64,000 bases of DNA, taken from Oceanobacillus_B kapialis. GTDB lineage: Bacteria > Bacillota > Bacilli > Bacillales > Amphibacillaceae. The notes beneath the pieces are model-generated. The model was not told where the DNA came from, did not search any database, and saw only the letters and a program-made list of their open reading frames with translations. The stretch lies in assembly GCF_042685265.1 (NCBI RefSeq), contig NZ_JBHUMX010000003.1. One strand, written 5' to 3'. Every line of letters starts with the position of its first letter. Within the stretch, counting starts at the first letter, position 1. A program made the position numbers and the translations under genes. Below are positions 35,358 to 44,187 of the stretch, one piece after another.

Positions 35358-36116
35358 TTAACCCCGTGAACCGAACAAATGCTGGATTCCAAAGTGTTCC
35401 AGTAAAGTAACCTTTCTCCCTTCCTCATGCCACCTGTGATAGTCACGAAACACCTGCTTCATATCATGGTTAGCCTTTTCCTCTACCAAATACTTAATTG
35501 CGAGAAAGCTCCGCCAATAATCGAACATAATACTTGTTAAACTGCCTTGATAGCTAGCACTTCCAAACGCTTCTAATGAATGATCCCCGTATTTCGCTTT
35601 AAACATATCCACTAATTCTTCCTCAACATTTGAAATACTAGTAAATTCCTCCTCATCTAATAGAAATTTACGAGGTAAATATTCACACATTCCCTCTTCA
35701 AACCAGATCCCGGCTTCTCTCTCTTCATCAAAATCGTCCAAGAACAAATCGGAGTGGTGCATTAATTCATGGCCAACTATCGTAAATATATGATCTTCCG
35801 AGAGGTTTTCATAGAAGTTCTCTATTTTCGTGCTTGAGCGTCCCTCTAGTTGGCTAATAAATAATTCCCTCCAGCTCGATAAATCAGGAGATATATAGAT
35901 AAGATCCCTATTGGTGAACGCAGGGATCGGAACGTCCGAAAAAGTTGTTGTAGCCAATTCTACTGAGGTCCAGACAATTCCCTTTGGCAAATCACGTAAG
36001 GCATAATCTTTCTCTAAGACTTGTTGGAATTCTATTAATCTCTTGCGAAACCGTTCTATGATAGATTGATACTTTTCGTAGTCTTCTTTCTTTTCAAAAG
36101 CGTAAATATGTTTCAT
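35358..36116 (-). CDS. predicted HExxH zinc metallopeptidase (gluzincin-like)
   Basis: 252 aa, no signal peptide. Catalytic motif HELMH (116-120) preceded by FTIVG, and 20 residues later WFEEGMCEYLP (138-148), equivalent to the WxxEGxAEY helix of gluzincins giving the third zinc ligand (probably E141). The N-terminal half is a coiled, charged region. No family name recalled; cytosolic location inferred. SD aaggagtg precedes ATG 36116. Monocistronic; 45 bp before the Gfo/Idh gene on the same strand. Confidence 0.75.
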   Translation of the reverse strand: MKHIYAFEKKEDYEKYQSIIERFRKRLIEFQQVLEKDYALRDLPKGIVWTSVELATTTFSDVPIPAFTNRDLIYISPDLSSWRELFISQLEGRSSTKIENFYENLSEDHIFTIVGHELMHHSDLFLDDFDEEREAGIWFEEGMCEYLPRKFLLDEEEFTSISNVEEELVDMFKAKYGDHSLEAFGSASYQGSLTSIMFDYWRSFLAIKYLVEEKANHDMKQVFRDYHRWHEEGRKVTLLEHFGIQHLFGSRG

Positions 36117-36181
36117 GCTTTTTCACTCCTTTTAATAAAGAGATTTTCTTCGCTTTTATCTCTTATTCTACCAAAATCCAT

Positions 36182-36214
36182 AAAAAAAAGGCGGTTATGA
36201 GCAGAACCGCCTTG
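36182..36214 (-). terminator. terminator of alcohol dehydrogenase gene
   Basis: Stem AAGGCGGTT / AACCGCCTT followed by an eight-T run on the minus strand. Confidence 0.9.
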
Positions 36215-36243
36215 TAAAAACACTCTATATTGCTCTATCGCCA

Positions 36244-37332
36244 TTAGATTTTCAAGATTGGTTTAATGGTAATTCCTTTTCCAGAATCCTCAAACGCCTG
36301 ATTAATTTCCTCAAGCTCATAGAATTTTACTAATTTATCAAACGGGAATTGGCCATTTTTATAGTACTCAATTAGTTTTGGAATGAATAGTTGTGGAATA
36401 GAGTCACCTTCTACAACAGACACTATCGATCTTCCTTCATTTAATAAGTCTAATTGTACATTAAGTGTAACTTCTCCAGTTGCACCAACTACCGCTACGG
36501 TTCCTAAGCTGCGTAGAGATTGTACAGACTGCACAACTACTGGTGAAACACCTGTTGTTTCAACCGCGTAGTTAACCCCTCCATTGGTAATGTTTTTAAT
36601 TTCTTCTAGCGTATCCACTTCAGACCCATTGATAACATGTGTTGCGCCTAATTCTTTAGCTAGCTCTAATCTACTGTCATGAATATCTACTGCAATAATT
36701 TTAGAGCAGCCAATTAATTTTGCACCCATAATCGCACTTAGTCCTACAGCTCCACAACCAAATATCGCAATGGTTGAACCGAACTCTGGCTGTAATTTAT
36801 TAATGACAGTACCAGCCCCAGTCTGGATCCCACATCCCAGTGGTCCAAGCAGGTTAAGGTCTACATCTTTATCTACTTTCACGACATTTCTTTCGTGAGA
36901 AACCGCATATGTACCAAAGGTAGACTGACCAAAGAATGTAGAAACTTCTTGATCTCCTTGATAAAGGCGGTTTGTGCCATCAGGCATTTTTCCACCAAAG
37001 TTAAATTCAGTTAAATGTTCGCATGCGGCAGGATGACCTGTTAAGCAGTTTTCGCAGCTCCCACAAGAGGAGAAGGATAAGACAACATGGTCGCCAGGCT
37101 CCACAGTTTTAACTCCTGGTCCAACCTTTTCAATAATTCCTGAACCTTCGTGCCCAAGTACTGCAGGAAGTTGTACTGGAATCATTTGATCTCGCGCTAC
37201 AGCATCAGTGTGACAAACACCAGCTGCAACAACCTTTACTAGAACTTCATTTTCCTTAGGATCGGAAAGCTCCAATTCTTCTATTTGAAACTCTTGCCCT
37301 TTTCCGTGTACAACAGCGCCTTTAATCTTCAT
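36244..37332 (-). CDS. zinc-dependent alcohol dehydrogenase (aryl-alcohol type)
   Basis: 362 aa medium-chain dehydrogenase. Catalytic zinc ligands C40, H61 and C167; structural zinc C90, C93, C96 and C104; cofactor motif GCGAVGLSA (192-200) with an acid at the end of strand 2 (AVDIHDS) favouring NAD. The architecture and GHEGSGIIEKVG resemble aryl/benzyl-alcohol dehydrogenases (XylB type). SD taggagg before ATG 37332. Monocistronic. Confidence 0.92.
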   Translation of the reverse strand: MKIKGAVVHGKGQEFQIEELELSDPKENEVLVKVVAAGVCHTDAVARDQMIPVQLPAVLGHEGSGIIEKVGPGVKTVEPGDHVVLSFSSCGSCENCLTGHPAACEHLTEFNFGGKMPDGTNRLYQGDQEVSTFFGQSTFGTYAVSHERNVVKVDKDVDLNLLGPLGCGIQTGAGTVINKLQPEFGSTIAIFGCGAVGLSAIMGAKLIGCSKIIAVDIHDSRLELAKELGATHVINGSEVDTLEEIKNITNGGVNYAVETTGVSPVVVQSVQSLRSLGTVAVVGATGEVTLNVQLDLLNEGRSIVSVVEGDSIPQLFIPKLIEYYKNGQFPFDKLVKFYELEEINQAFEDSGKGITIKPILKI

Positions 37333-37566
37333 TTCTGTATTCCTCCTAATAATATTTACCTAAGTAATTATATCTAATTCCCTTAAAAAAAGATTGTTAT
37401 ATGCTCATATCATAAGGATGTAAATTATGTGAAGAAGACTATTACATAGTTATTATCTGAGATTTTGCACGTATATTATAAGAAAATATAAAATTTCTGT
37501 AATTTTTTGAACCACACCTTCTTTATCTTGCAAATTTTAGTAAAATAGAACCAAGGAGGAGAGTTG

Positions 37567-38850
37567 ATGAAAAAATTTACAAAGCATGAGACAAGCTGGA
37601 TGTACTATGACTGGGCGAATAGTGCCTATTCTATCATTATTACGACCGCTATTTTTCCTATATTTTATAAAGCACAAGCAACAGCTGCAGGCATTGAGGC
37701 AGCAGATTCAACTGCCTATCTCGGCTATACAATTGCAATCTTCACCTTTATTTTGGCGATGATTGGTCCTATCTTGGGAACTTTTGCCGATTATGAAGGA
37801 TATAAGAAAAAGTTTTTCGTAGGCTTTTTAGTAGTCGGGCTTGTGTCTACCTTTTCGCTCATTTTTGTTCCTGAGGGTGAATGGTTATTATTACTAATCG
37901 TCTTTACCATATCTTCACTCAGTTTAAGAGGGGCCAACCTTTTTTACGATGCATTTCTCGTCGATGTTACAGAAGATAAACGCATGAATAAAGTTTCCGC
38001 AAGAGGCTATGCACTTGGTTATATTGGCAGTGCCATCCCATTTGTAATCAGCATTGGTATCATTTTAATGGCACAGCAAGAGATTCTCCCAATCTCCAGT
38101 ACTGTCGCTAGCAAAATTGCATTTGTGATTACCTTTTTATGGTGGGGGATATTTTCCATCCCTATGTTAAAAAACGTGAAACAAATTCACGGCATTAAAC
38201 GTGATGCAAAGCCTATACGTACAAGCTTTAGACGGCTTAAAAACACCGTAACAAATATTAGACAATATAAATACTTAACGATTTTCCTAATTGCTTACTT
38301 TTTCTACATAGACGGTGTGGGAACAATCATTTCCATGTCAACTGCATACGGTACAGACGTTGGGGTAAGCTCCACCGTACTGTTGGTTGTCCTATTGGTT
38401 ACCCAAATTGTAGCAGCACCATTCGCTGTGCTATACGGCAAGCTAGCTGATCGTTATTCCGCAAAATCCATGTTAAATGTGGGAATTATCGTTTATACGA
38501 TCGTATGTATCTATGGTTATTTCCTTGAAACAGCATTTGATTTCTGGGTACTAGCAATGCTTGTTGCGACATCACAAGGCGGCATCCAAGCATTAAGCAG
38601 ATCGTATTTTGCAAAACTCGTTCCGAAGAAAAACGCCAATGAATTCTTTGGGTTCTATAATATTTTTGGTAAGTTTGCGTCTGTATCAGGCCCCATCCTA
38701 GTAGGGGCAACTGCGCAAATCACAGGACAGACAAATGCTGGTATCTTAAGTCTAATCGTCCTCTTCATTATCGGCATGATTATTTTAAACTTTGTCCCTT
38801 CTGATAAGGAAATGGAAAGCAAGCATGCGCCTGAAGTGAATATTTCTTAA
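37567..38850 (+). CDS. MFS transporter, UMF1/Atg22-like (YxiO type)
   Basis: 427 aa, 12 TM helices. Opening KHETSWMYYDWANSAYS and MFS loop motifs (GKLADRYSAKS) identify the UMF1 family represented by B. subtilis YxiO; substrate unknown. ATG 37567 is preferred over TTG 37564 by spacing from SD caaggagga. Single-gene unit with terminator. Confidence 0.9.
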   Translation: MKKFTKHETSWMYYDWANSAYSIIITTAIFPIFYKAQATAAGIEAADSTAYLGYTIAIFTFILAMIGPILGTFADYEGYKKKFFVGFLVVGLVSTFSLIFVPEGEWLLLLIVFTISSLSLRGANLFYDAFLVDVTEDKRMNKVSARGYALGYIGSAIPFVISIGIILMAQQEILPISSTVASKIAFVITFLWWGIFSIPMLKNVKQIHGIKRDAKPIRTSFRRLKNTVTNIRQYKYLTIFLIAYFFYIDGVGTIISMSTAYGTDVGVSSTVLLVVLLVTQIVAAPFAVLYGKLADRYSAKSMLNVGIIVYTIVCIYGYFLETAFDFWVLAMLVATSQGGIQALSRSYFAKLVPKKNANEFFGFYNIFGKFASVSGPILVGATAQITGQTNAGILSLIVLFIIGMIILNFVPSDKEMESKHAPEVNIS

Positions 38851-38870
38851 TTTGATACTGTTTGAATTTG

Positions 38871-38906
38871 AAAAGCCGTTTATCTATTGGGATGAGCGGC
38901 TTTTTT
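38871..38906 (+). terminator. terminator of UMF1-type MFS gene
   Basis: AAAAGCCG-TTATC / GATGA-CGGCTTTT imperfect stem with a TTTTTT run. Confidence 0.8.
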
Positions 38907-38910
38907 GTTT

Positions 38911-39045
38911 TGGAGTGCGCTCGACTTTTGGTGGTTGGTGCTCGACTTTCTGTAGGTGTGGCGCGTCTTGGAGTGATTGGTGCTCGCCCTTCTTTGGATG
39001 TGGCGCGACTTTGTTTGGCTGGTGCTCGTCTTGCTTGAACTGGTA
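38911..39045. repeat. second 21-bp minisatellite, about six units
   Basis: Degenerate 21-bp units ending in GGTGCTCG or GTGGCGCG (alternating), starting right after a terminator. Unit sequence differs from the array at 24390-25050 but period, alternation and position beside a terminator are the same. The minus strand is open through it, but no SD or proper start exists. Confidence 0.7.
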
Positions 39046-39067
39046 TTAGTTTTTTCAAACTAAAGGA

Positions 39068-39096
39068 TTGACGTTACTAAAAGTAACTGCTATGAT
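39068..39096 (+). promoter_or_regulatory. SigA promoter with palindromic operator, FMN reductase gene
   Basis: TTGACG, 17-bp spacer, TATGAT. Most of the spacer is the perfect inverted repeat GTTACT-AAA-AGTAAC (39073-39087), a likely repressor site (HxlR/MarR-type by analogy with quinone-stress genes). Two TTTAATTAAA repeats follow at 39101-39125. Confidence 0.7.
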
Positions 39097-39205
39097 TATA
39101 TTTAATTAAAGATATTTTAATTAAAATTAACTATGTACCTTTTGAGGGAAGGGTTGCTTTATAGCACAAAACCTAACGTAGTAGTGTTTTAAGGTGGGGA
39201 AGTAA

Positions 39206-39799
39206 GTGAGTTTATTTAGTAAGTTATTTGGAAGAGACAAAGAGGAGGAAACAACAGTGGAAAAATTAAACATTGGTATTATTTTAGGCTCGACGCGTGA
39301 GGGACGCCTTAGTCCACAGGTAGGAAACTGGGTAAAGGAATTGGCAGACCAACGCGGCGATGCAAACTATACGGTTATTGATCTAGCAGACTACAAACTG
39401 CCATTACTAGGCGAAAGTGGTGCAGACGCTTCTGGTGCTGCAGCATGGGCTGAAGTTATCGCAAAACAGGACGGCTTTGTTTTCGTCGTACAGGAATACA
39501 ACCATTCCATTACAGCATCACTTAAAAACGCACTTGATTACCTACGTGTAGAATGGAATAACAAAGCAGCAGGTATCGTATCATATGGTTCTGTTGGTGG
39601 AGCTCGTGCTGCTGAACACTTACGTGGCATCCTGGGAGAATTGTTAGTAGCAGATGTTCGCGTTCACCCGGCGCTTTCTTTATTCACTGACTTTGAAAAC
39701 GGAGCAGAACTTAAACCAGCAGCAGTTCAGGCAGATTCCGTGAACCAAATGCTAGATCAGCTAATCCCTTGGTCTACAGCTTTGAAAACTATTCGATAA
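39206..39799 (+). CDS. NADPH-dependent FMN reductase / quinone reductase
   Basis: 197 aa from GTG 39206 (SD aaggtgggg). A second in-frame GTG at 39257 has an even better SD (gaggagg) and gives a 180-aa protein starting at EKLNIGIILGSTREGRLS, the usual family start. Flavodoxin fold: FMN phosphate loop GSTREGRLSPQ, then QEYNHSITASLKNALDY. The extra 17 residues (SLFSKLFGRDK) form an amphipathic helix. Likely reduces quinones, azo compounds or chromate. Monocistronic, with an operator in its promoter. Confidence 0.9.
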   Translation: MSLFSKLFGRDKEEETTVEKLNIGIILGSTREGRLSPQVGNWVKELADQRGDANYTVIDLADYKLPLLGESGADASGAAAWAEVIAKQDGFVFVVQEYNHSITASLKNALDYLRVEWNNKAAGIVSYGSVGGARAAEHLRGILGELLVADVRVHPALSLFTDFENGAELKPAAVQADSVNQMLDQLIPWSTALKTIR

Positions 39800-39809
39800 T
39801 TTCTGGGGA

Positions 39810-39846
39810 ATCGCAAAGTGTGCTTGTACACTTTGCGATTTTTTTA
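39810..39846 (+). terminator. terminator of FMN reductase gene
   Basis: ATCGCAAAGTGT / ACACTTTGCGAT stem followed by a seven-T run. Confidence 0.92.
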
Positions 39847-39929
39847 TGTTTACTGAATCCATACCTTTACGTTTTTCTCGGCAGGGGTATGATAGAATTA
39901 CTTCACCAAGCTGATTAGGAGTGTTAACT

Positions 39930-40808
39930 ATGATCACAGTAGTTGGAAGTATAAATATGGACCTTGTCGTATCAACAGATAGAGTACCTAAAAGAGGGGA
40001 AACGTTAATAGGTAAAAATTTTCAAACAAACCCAGGAGGTAAGGGGGCAAACCAGGCAGTAGCTGCTGCCCGCCTTGGCAATACGACGAACATGGTTGGC
40101 CATGTGGGAACAGATGAATTTGGCACCTCTCTACTAGATAATTTAAAAGAGGAAAACATCGAAACAACGTATGTAAAAAGAAAAGAAGGGCCTTCTGGCA
40201 TTGCGAATATAACAGTAGCTGATGGTGATAATTCCATAATTATGATACCAGGTGCTAATTTTCACTGGGACGGCAACGAATGGGAGCAATATGAAGATCT
40301 AATCGCGCAAAGTGATGTGTTGGTGCTTCAGCTTGAAATCCCGCTCGAGGTGGTCGAAGCATTTGCGGAAATGGCAAACAAAGTAGGAACAACCACTATT
40401 TTAAATCCAGCTCCAGCCCAACCCTTACCAACAAGCTTGACCAGGAATGCGGACTTTATAACACCTAATGAAACAGAATGCAAAGAAATATTCGGTATGG
40501 GGGCAGGAGAAGCAGTTTCCCAATTCCCTAATAAATTGATTGTAACAGAAGGCGAAAAGGGAGCAGTTTATCATGACGGCACTTCGCTTGTTCGAATCCC
40601 CGGGTTTCCTGTAAAAGCTTTGGATACAACAGGAGCAGGTGATACATTTAATGGAGCTTTAGCTGTAGCCATTGCGGAAGGTCAGGACCTGAATAAAGCT
40701 GTCTCATTTGCGAACGCGGCAGCTTCCTTTTCTGTTCAGCATCCCGGGGCGCAAAGTGGTATGCCAGACAGAAAAGCGGTTTTAGAGCGATTAGATGATG
40801 TGAAATAG
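39930..40808 (+). CDS. rbsK: ribokinase (PfkB family)
   Basis: 292 aa from ATG 39930 (SD attaggagtg, 8 nt). PfkB signature 1 NPGGKGANQAVAAARLG (34-50) and signature 2 DTTGAGDTFNGAL (about 232-244) with the catalytic Asp. Phosphorylates D-ribose to ribose 5-phosphate. No rbs transport genes adjoin, so ribose may come from nucleoside breakdown. Ends at a terminator. Confidence 0.88.
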   Translation: MITVVGSINMDLVVSTDRVPKRGETLIGKNFQTNPGGKGANQAVAAARLGNTTNMVGHVGTDEFGTSLLDNLKEENIETTYVKRKEGPSGIANITVADGDNSIIMIPGANFHWDGNEWEQYEDLIAQSDVLVLQLEIPLEVVEAFAEMANKVGTTTILNPAPAQPLPTSLTRNADFITPNETECKEIFGMGAGEAVSQFPNKLIVTEGEKGAVYHDGTSLVRIPGFPVKALDTTGAGDTFNGALAVAIAEGQDLNKAVSFANAAASFSVQHPGAQSGMPDRKAVLERLDDVK

Positions 40809-40820
40809 AATTATAATAAT

Positions 40821-40864
40821 AAAGGCATGAAGTTAATCATAAAGATTGATTTCATGCCTTTTTC
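40821..40864 (+). terminator. terminator of ribokinase gene
   Basis: AAAGGCATGAA / TTCATGCCTTT stem with an 18-20 nt loop and T run. Confidence 0.8.
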
Positions 40865-40950
40865 ATTGCTTAGTAATTCAATTACCGAGCATAATATTAT
40901 ACAATCCCCCTTTAATTTACTATTATGTCGTAACAAGGAGGGGTAAAAAA

Positions 40951-42075
40951 ATGAACCCAGAATACCAAGATATGTTTGCTCCATTAACATTAAAAAATGG
41001 AATTGAATTAAAAAACCGCTTGGTGATGGCACCAATGACGAACTCTTCATCCAACAATGATGGAACTGTATCCGATGAAGAAGTAGACTATTATGCTCGC
41101 CGTTCTAAAGGCGTAAGCATGGTCATCACTGCGACCACATATGTGACACCAAATGGCAAAGGATTCCCTAATCAATTTGCAGCAGATCGTGATGCGATGA
41201 TCCCGAGTCTAAGTAAGCTAGCAAAAAGAATCCAAGGCGAGGGCGCCAAAGCTATCCTACAAATTTTCCATGCTGGAAAGATGAGCCCAATAGACCTCGT
41301 TCCAGATGGCGATGTTGTGAGTGCAAGTGACGTTCCAGCGGATAGAGAAGGTGCCGCAAAGCCTCGAACCCTTCGTGAAGAAGAAGTAGAAGAAATCATT
41401 GAAGCGTTTGGTGAAACGACCCGTCGTGCCATTGAAGCAGGCTATGATGGCGTGGAAATTCACGGGGCTAACGGCTACTTAATCCAGCAATTCTTCTCCC
41501 CACATTCAAACCTACGCGAGGACAAATTTGGTGGAAGTCTGGAAAAACGAATGACCTTCCCGCTGGCGATCATCGATAAAGTTCAGCGTGTCGTGAAAGA
41601 ACATGCGGATGAATCCTTTATTGTTGGTTACCGTTTTTCTCCAGAAGAACCGGAAACACCAGGGATTACTATGGATGAAACACTTCATTTTGTTGACGTA
41701 TTAGCAGATAAAGAACTAGATTACCTACATGTTTCCTTAATGGACTTTTTCTCCAAGCCAAGAAGAGGTGTGGAGGATTTAGATAAAACACGAATTGCAC
41801 ACCTGCTAGAAACAATTGGCGATCGCGTACCTTTAATTGGTGTAGGTTCCATCTACACAGCAGAAGATGCGAAGCTTGCCTTTAACACAGGCATCCCACT
41901 TCTTGCCTTAGGAAGAGAACTTATCATTGACCCGGATTGGGTTCAGAAGGTTGCTGAAGGAAGAGAAGACGAGATTGTTACGGAAATTGATAAAGAGAAG
42001 CAGGAAGAGTTAGTGGTACCAGGCCCACTATGGAATAATATTATCAACACACCAGGCTGGTTCCCAGGAGTTTAA
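40951..42075 (+). CDS. NADH-dependent flavin oxidoreductase (old yellow enzyme family)
   Basis: 374 aa TIM-barrel flavoprotein. SD caaggagggg precedes ATG 40951. Motifs: FAPLTLKNGIELKNRLVMAPMT at the N-terminus, GYDGVEIHGANGYL with the His/Asn pair for substrate carbonyl binding (about 170-180), SNLREDKFGGS, and the FMN phosphate motif near VGSIY...LGREL. Reduces activated C=C bonds. B. subtilis YqiG is a comparable protein. Monocistronic. Confidence 0.93.
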   Translation: MNPEYQDMFAPLTLKNGIELKNRLVMAPMTNSSSNNDGTVSDEEVDYYARRSKGVSMVITATTYVTPNGKGFPNQFAADRDAMIPSLSKLAKRIQGEGAKAILQIFHAGKMSPIDLVPDGDVVSASDVPADREGAAKPRTLREEEVEEIIEAFGETTRRAIEAGYDGVEIHGANGYLIQQFFSPHSNLREDKFGGSLEKRMTFPLAIIDKVQRVVKEHADESFIVGYRFSPEEPETPGITMDETLHFVDVLADKELDYLHVSLMDFFSKPRRGVEDLDKTRIAHLLETIGDRVPLIGVGSIYTAEDAKLAFNTGIPLLALGRELIIDPDWVQKVAEGREDEIVTEIDKEKQEELVVPGPLWNNIINTPGWFPGV

Positions 42076-42082
42076 ACAAGCT

Positions 42083-42123
42083 AAGCCAGGTCACTGCCAT
42101 AGAATGCAGTACCTGGCTTTTTT
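42083..42123. terminator. bidirectional terminator
   Basis: AAGCCAGGT / ACCTGGCTT stem with inner CTGC / GCAG pairing and T run; the 3' end overlaps the stop of the convergent Crp/Fnr gene. Confidence 0.85.
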
Positions 42124-42793
42124 ATTTATTCTTTAACACATGGGACAGTTCCCTCAAAGCATCATATTGCTTAATATGATATTTCCGCCCTTCCTTTTGC
42201 AAATACTGTTTTACCGTGAATTGTGTAAGCACATGCAGCAAATGCCGATAGGACACGCCTAAATAGTCACAAACGGTCACGTGTTTCTCTTTGTAAACAC
42301 CATTGTCCGCGGTTTGCAAGATAAAATCGGCAAGCCTGTTTTCCAGCGAAAAAGCGAGGCTCTGGGTGTATTTCATCGCCATTTGGGTTGCCTTAACACT
42401 TAAAAATCGCGTTAATTCACGCAAAAATTTCGCGTCCTCCATCAGCTGTTTCCGGTAGTAACGCATTGGCAGAGCGAAACAGACGGTCTTTGTTGACGCT
42501 TGGATTCCTTTTGTGTAATACACATCATGCAATAATTCCATTTCCCCAATAAATTCATTCGCATTAATAAAATTAATTAACGAGACTTTCCCATTTTGAT
42601 GGGTGATATAGATCTTTGCTTTTCCTTCCACCACGAAAAATAAAAAGTCAGGTCTCGTCCCTTCTTTTATAATCCATTCATCCCGCTCGTATTCATGAAT
42701 CTCCATATACTCCTCAACTGAAAAGGAAAATAAATGGGCAATTGAATGCTTTTGCAAATATAGCTGCTGTTTGTCTGCTCTATAGAATTTCAT
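42122..42793 (-). CDS. Crp/Fnr-family regulator (YeiL-like)
   Basis: 223 aa from ATG 42793, SD gaggtgg. N-terminal cyclic-nucleotide-binding-type beta barrel (GKAKIYITHQNGKVSLINF, about 60-80), dimer helix, and C-terminal winged helix (VTVCDYLGVSYRHLLHVLTQF). No iron-sulfur cysteine cluster. Pattern similar to YeiL by recall. It is divergent from an MFS gene 80 bp away, which it may regulate. Confidence 0.85.
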   Translation of the reverse strand: MKFYRADKQQLYLQKHSIAHLFSFSVEEYMEIHEYERDEWIIKEGTRPDFLFFVVEGKAKIYITHQNGKVSLINFINANEFIGEMELLHDVYYTKGIQASTKTVCFALPMRYYRKQLMEDAKFLRELTRFLSVKATQMAMKYTQSLAFSLENRLADFILQTADNGVYKEKHVTVCDYLGVSYRHLLHVLTQFTVKQYLQKEGRKYHIKQYDALRELSHVLKNK

Positions 42794-42873
42794 AATCCAC
42801 CTCAAAATAGGAGATATCTCATATTCTCTGTTTTTCTTCCATGATATCATGCAATCAATGAGGAGGATACATA

Positions 42874-44043
42874 ATGAACACACAACGCTGGATGAGTATA
42901 CGATTTTTTAGTTTTTTCCTGACATGGGGCATTTTTCTACCTTACTGGGCTGGGTGGATGGTTTATACAAAAGGCATCTCTGTTTCAGAAGCTAGTCTAA
43001 TCATGAGTGTGGGGTTAGTTGCAAGGGGGCTGTCTACTTTATTTGCCTTCCCTTACCTTTCCGAGAAGGTTAGCAGCAAACGGTTATTGAACATAGCGGG
43101 AATCGGCACATTCATTGCCCTTATCGCATATGTTCCCGCAGAATCTTTTGCGAGTTTAATGGGAGCCACCATTCTCCTGCACCTTTTCTACCCGGCACTA
43201 ATGCCAGCCTTAGATACTGCTGCTGGTGTGCTAGTCCAAAATAAACAATTAAGACATTACGGGAGAAGCCGTCAGTGGGGATCGATTGGATTTGTCTCCA
43301 TCGGGATGGTGCTTACCCTTTTCACAGCGAGATTTGGCGATGAGATCATTTTTTGGACTTTGCTACTTGGTATTGTGGGTTTTGTTGTGCTTAGTCTGTT
43401 GCGAGCGCCTGAGGTCTTGTCTGTAAAACCGCCAATGGACCAAACACAAAAGGTAGGGCTTTTCTCTGTCTTTAAAATCAAACATTTTAGCCTCGTGCTC
43501 CTAATTGTTGTGTTACTACAGGCGGCACATGCGAGTTATTACAATTATGGCTATATCTTTTTGCAGGATATCGATGCACCAACAACCATAATAGGCGTCA
43601 TTATTAACATTGCTGTGATTGCAGAAATCATTTTCTTCGCCATTGCGGATAGAAGGTTTGGCCATTTTTCCGTAGGAGCCTTACTGACACTGGCAGCAAT
43701 CGGTTCCTCTGTCCGTTGGATCGTTGTCTTCTCCTTCCCAAGCGTAATGATCTTTTGTATCGCCCAGGTACTGCATGCATTTTCCTTTGCGATGGCACAT
43801 TATGCCTTTATGAAATACTTAATCAACAATATTCCACAAATCCAGATTCCAAAAGCCCAGGGCGTATACTCTGCATTAGCGCTTAGCTGGAGTACCGCTG
43901 TATTCACCATTTTCGGTGGCTTTTTATACGAAATCGAACCGAGATTTGCGTTTATTGGGATGATCGTTTGTACCATTCCAGCCATGATTCTTGCATTGGT
44001 TTATCGAAAAATAGAGGTTAGGAAAGGGTTGGAGACTGCTTGA
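42874..44043 (+). CDS. MFS transporter (HcaT/MFS_1-like family)
   Basis: 389 aa, 12 TM helices. N-terminal FLTWGIFLPYWAGWM and central RHYGRSRQWGSIGF resemble the 3-phenylpropionate transporter HcaT group. SD tgaggagga. Substrate unknown. Divergent from the Crp/Fnr-type gene and closed by a terminator. Confidence 0.88.
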   Translation: MNTQRWMSIRFFSFFLTWGIFLPYWAGWMVYTKGISVSEASLIMSVGLVARGLSTLFAFPYLSEKVSSKRLLNIAGIGTFIALIAYVPAESFASLMGATILLHLFYPALMPALDTAAGVLVQNKQLRHYGRSRQWGSIGFVSIGMVLTLFTARFGDEIIFWTLLLGIVGFVVLSLLRAPEVLSVKPPMDQTQKVGLFSVFKIKHFSLVLLIVVLLQAAHASYYNYGYIFLQDIDAPTTIIGVIINIAVIAEIIFFAIADRRFGHFSVGALLTLAAIGSSVRWIVVFSFPSVMIFCIAQVLHAFSFAMAHYAFMKYLINNIPQIQIPKAQGVYSALALSWSTAVFTIFGGFLYEIEPRFAFIGMIVCTIPAMILALVYRKIEVRKGLETA

Positions 44044-44055
44044 ATTCCCTTAAGG

Positions 44056-44089
44056 ACAGGCTTATCCAGTATCGGTAAGTCTGTTTTTA
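44056..44089 (+). terminator. terminator of MFS gene
   Basis: ACAGGCTTA / TAAGTCTGT (one mismatch) with TTTTT. Confidence 0.75.
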
Positions 44090-44187
44090 ATTTCGCCAAT
44101 GACAAAGAATCATCGAGACCAGCTGTTAATGTTTTTCTCCTAATAGGGAAGGCTGAATAAGAACCCGCACTTATTGGAGGACACATT

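Noticed and set aside
38780..39058. 92-aa minus-strand frame over the second 21-bp array
   Set aside because: TTG start without SD, overlaps the end of the MFS gene and a terminator, 7-residue periodicity explained by the DNA repeat.
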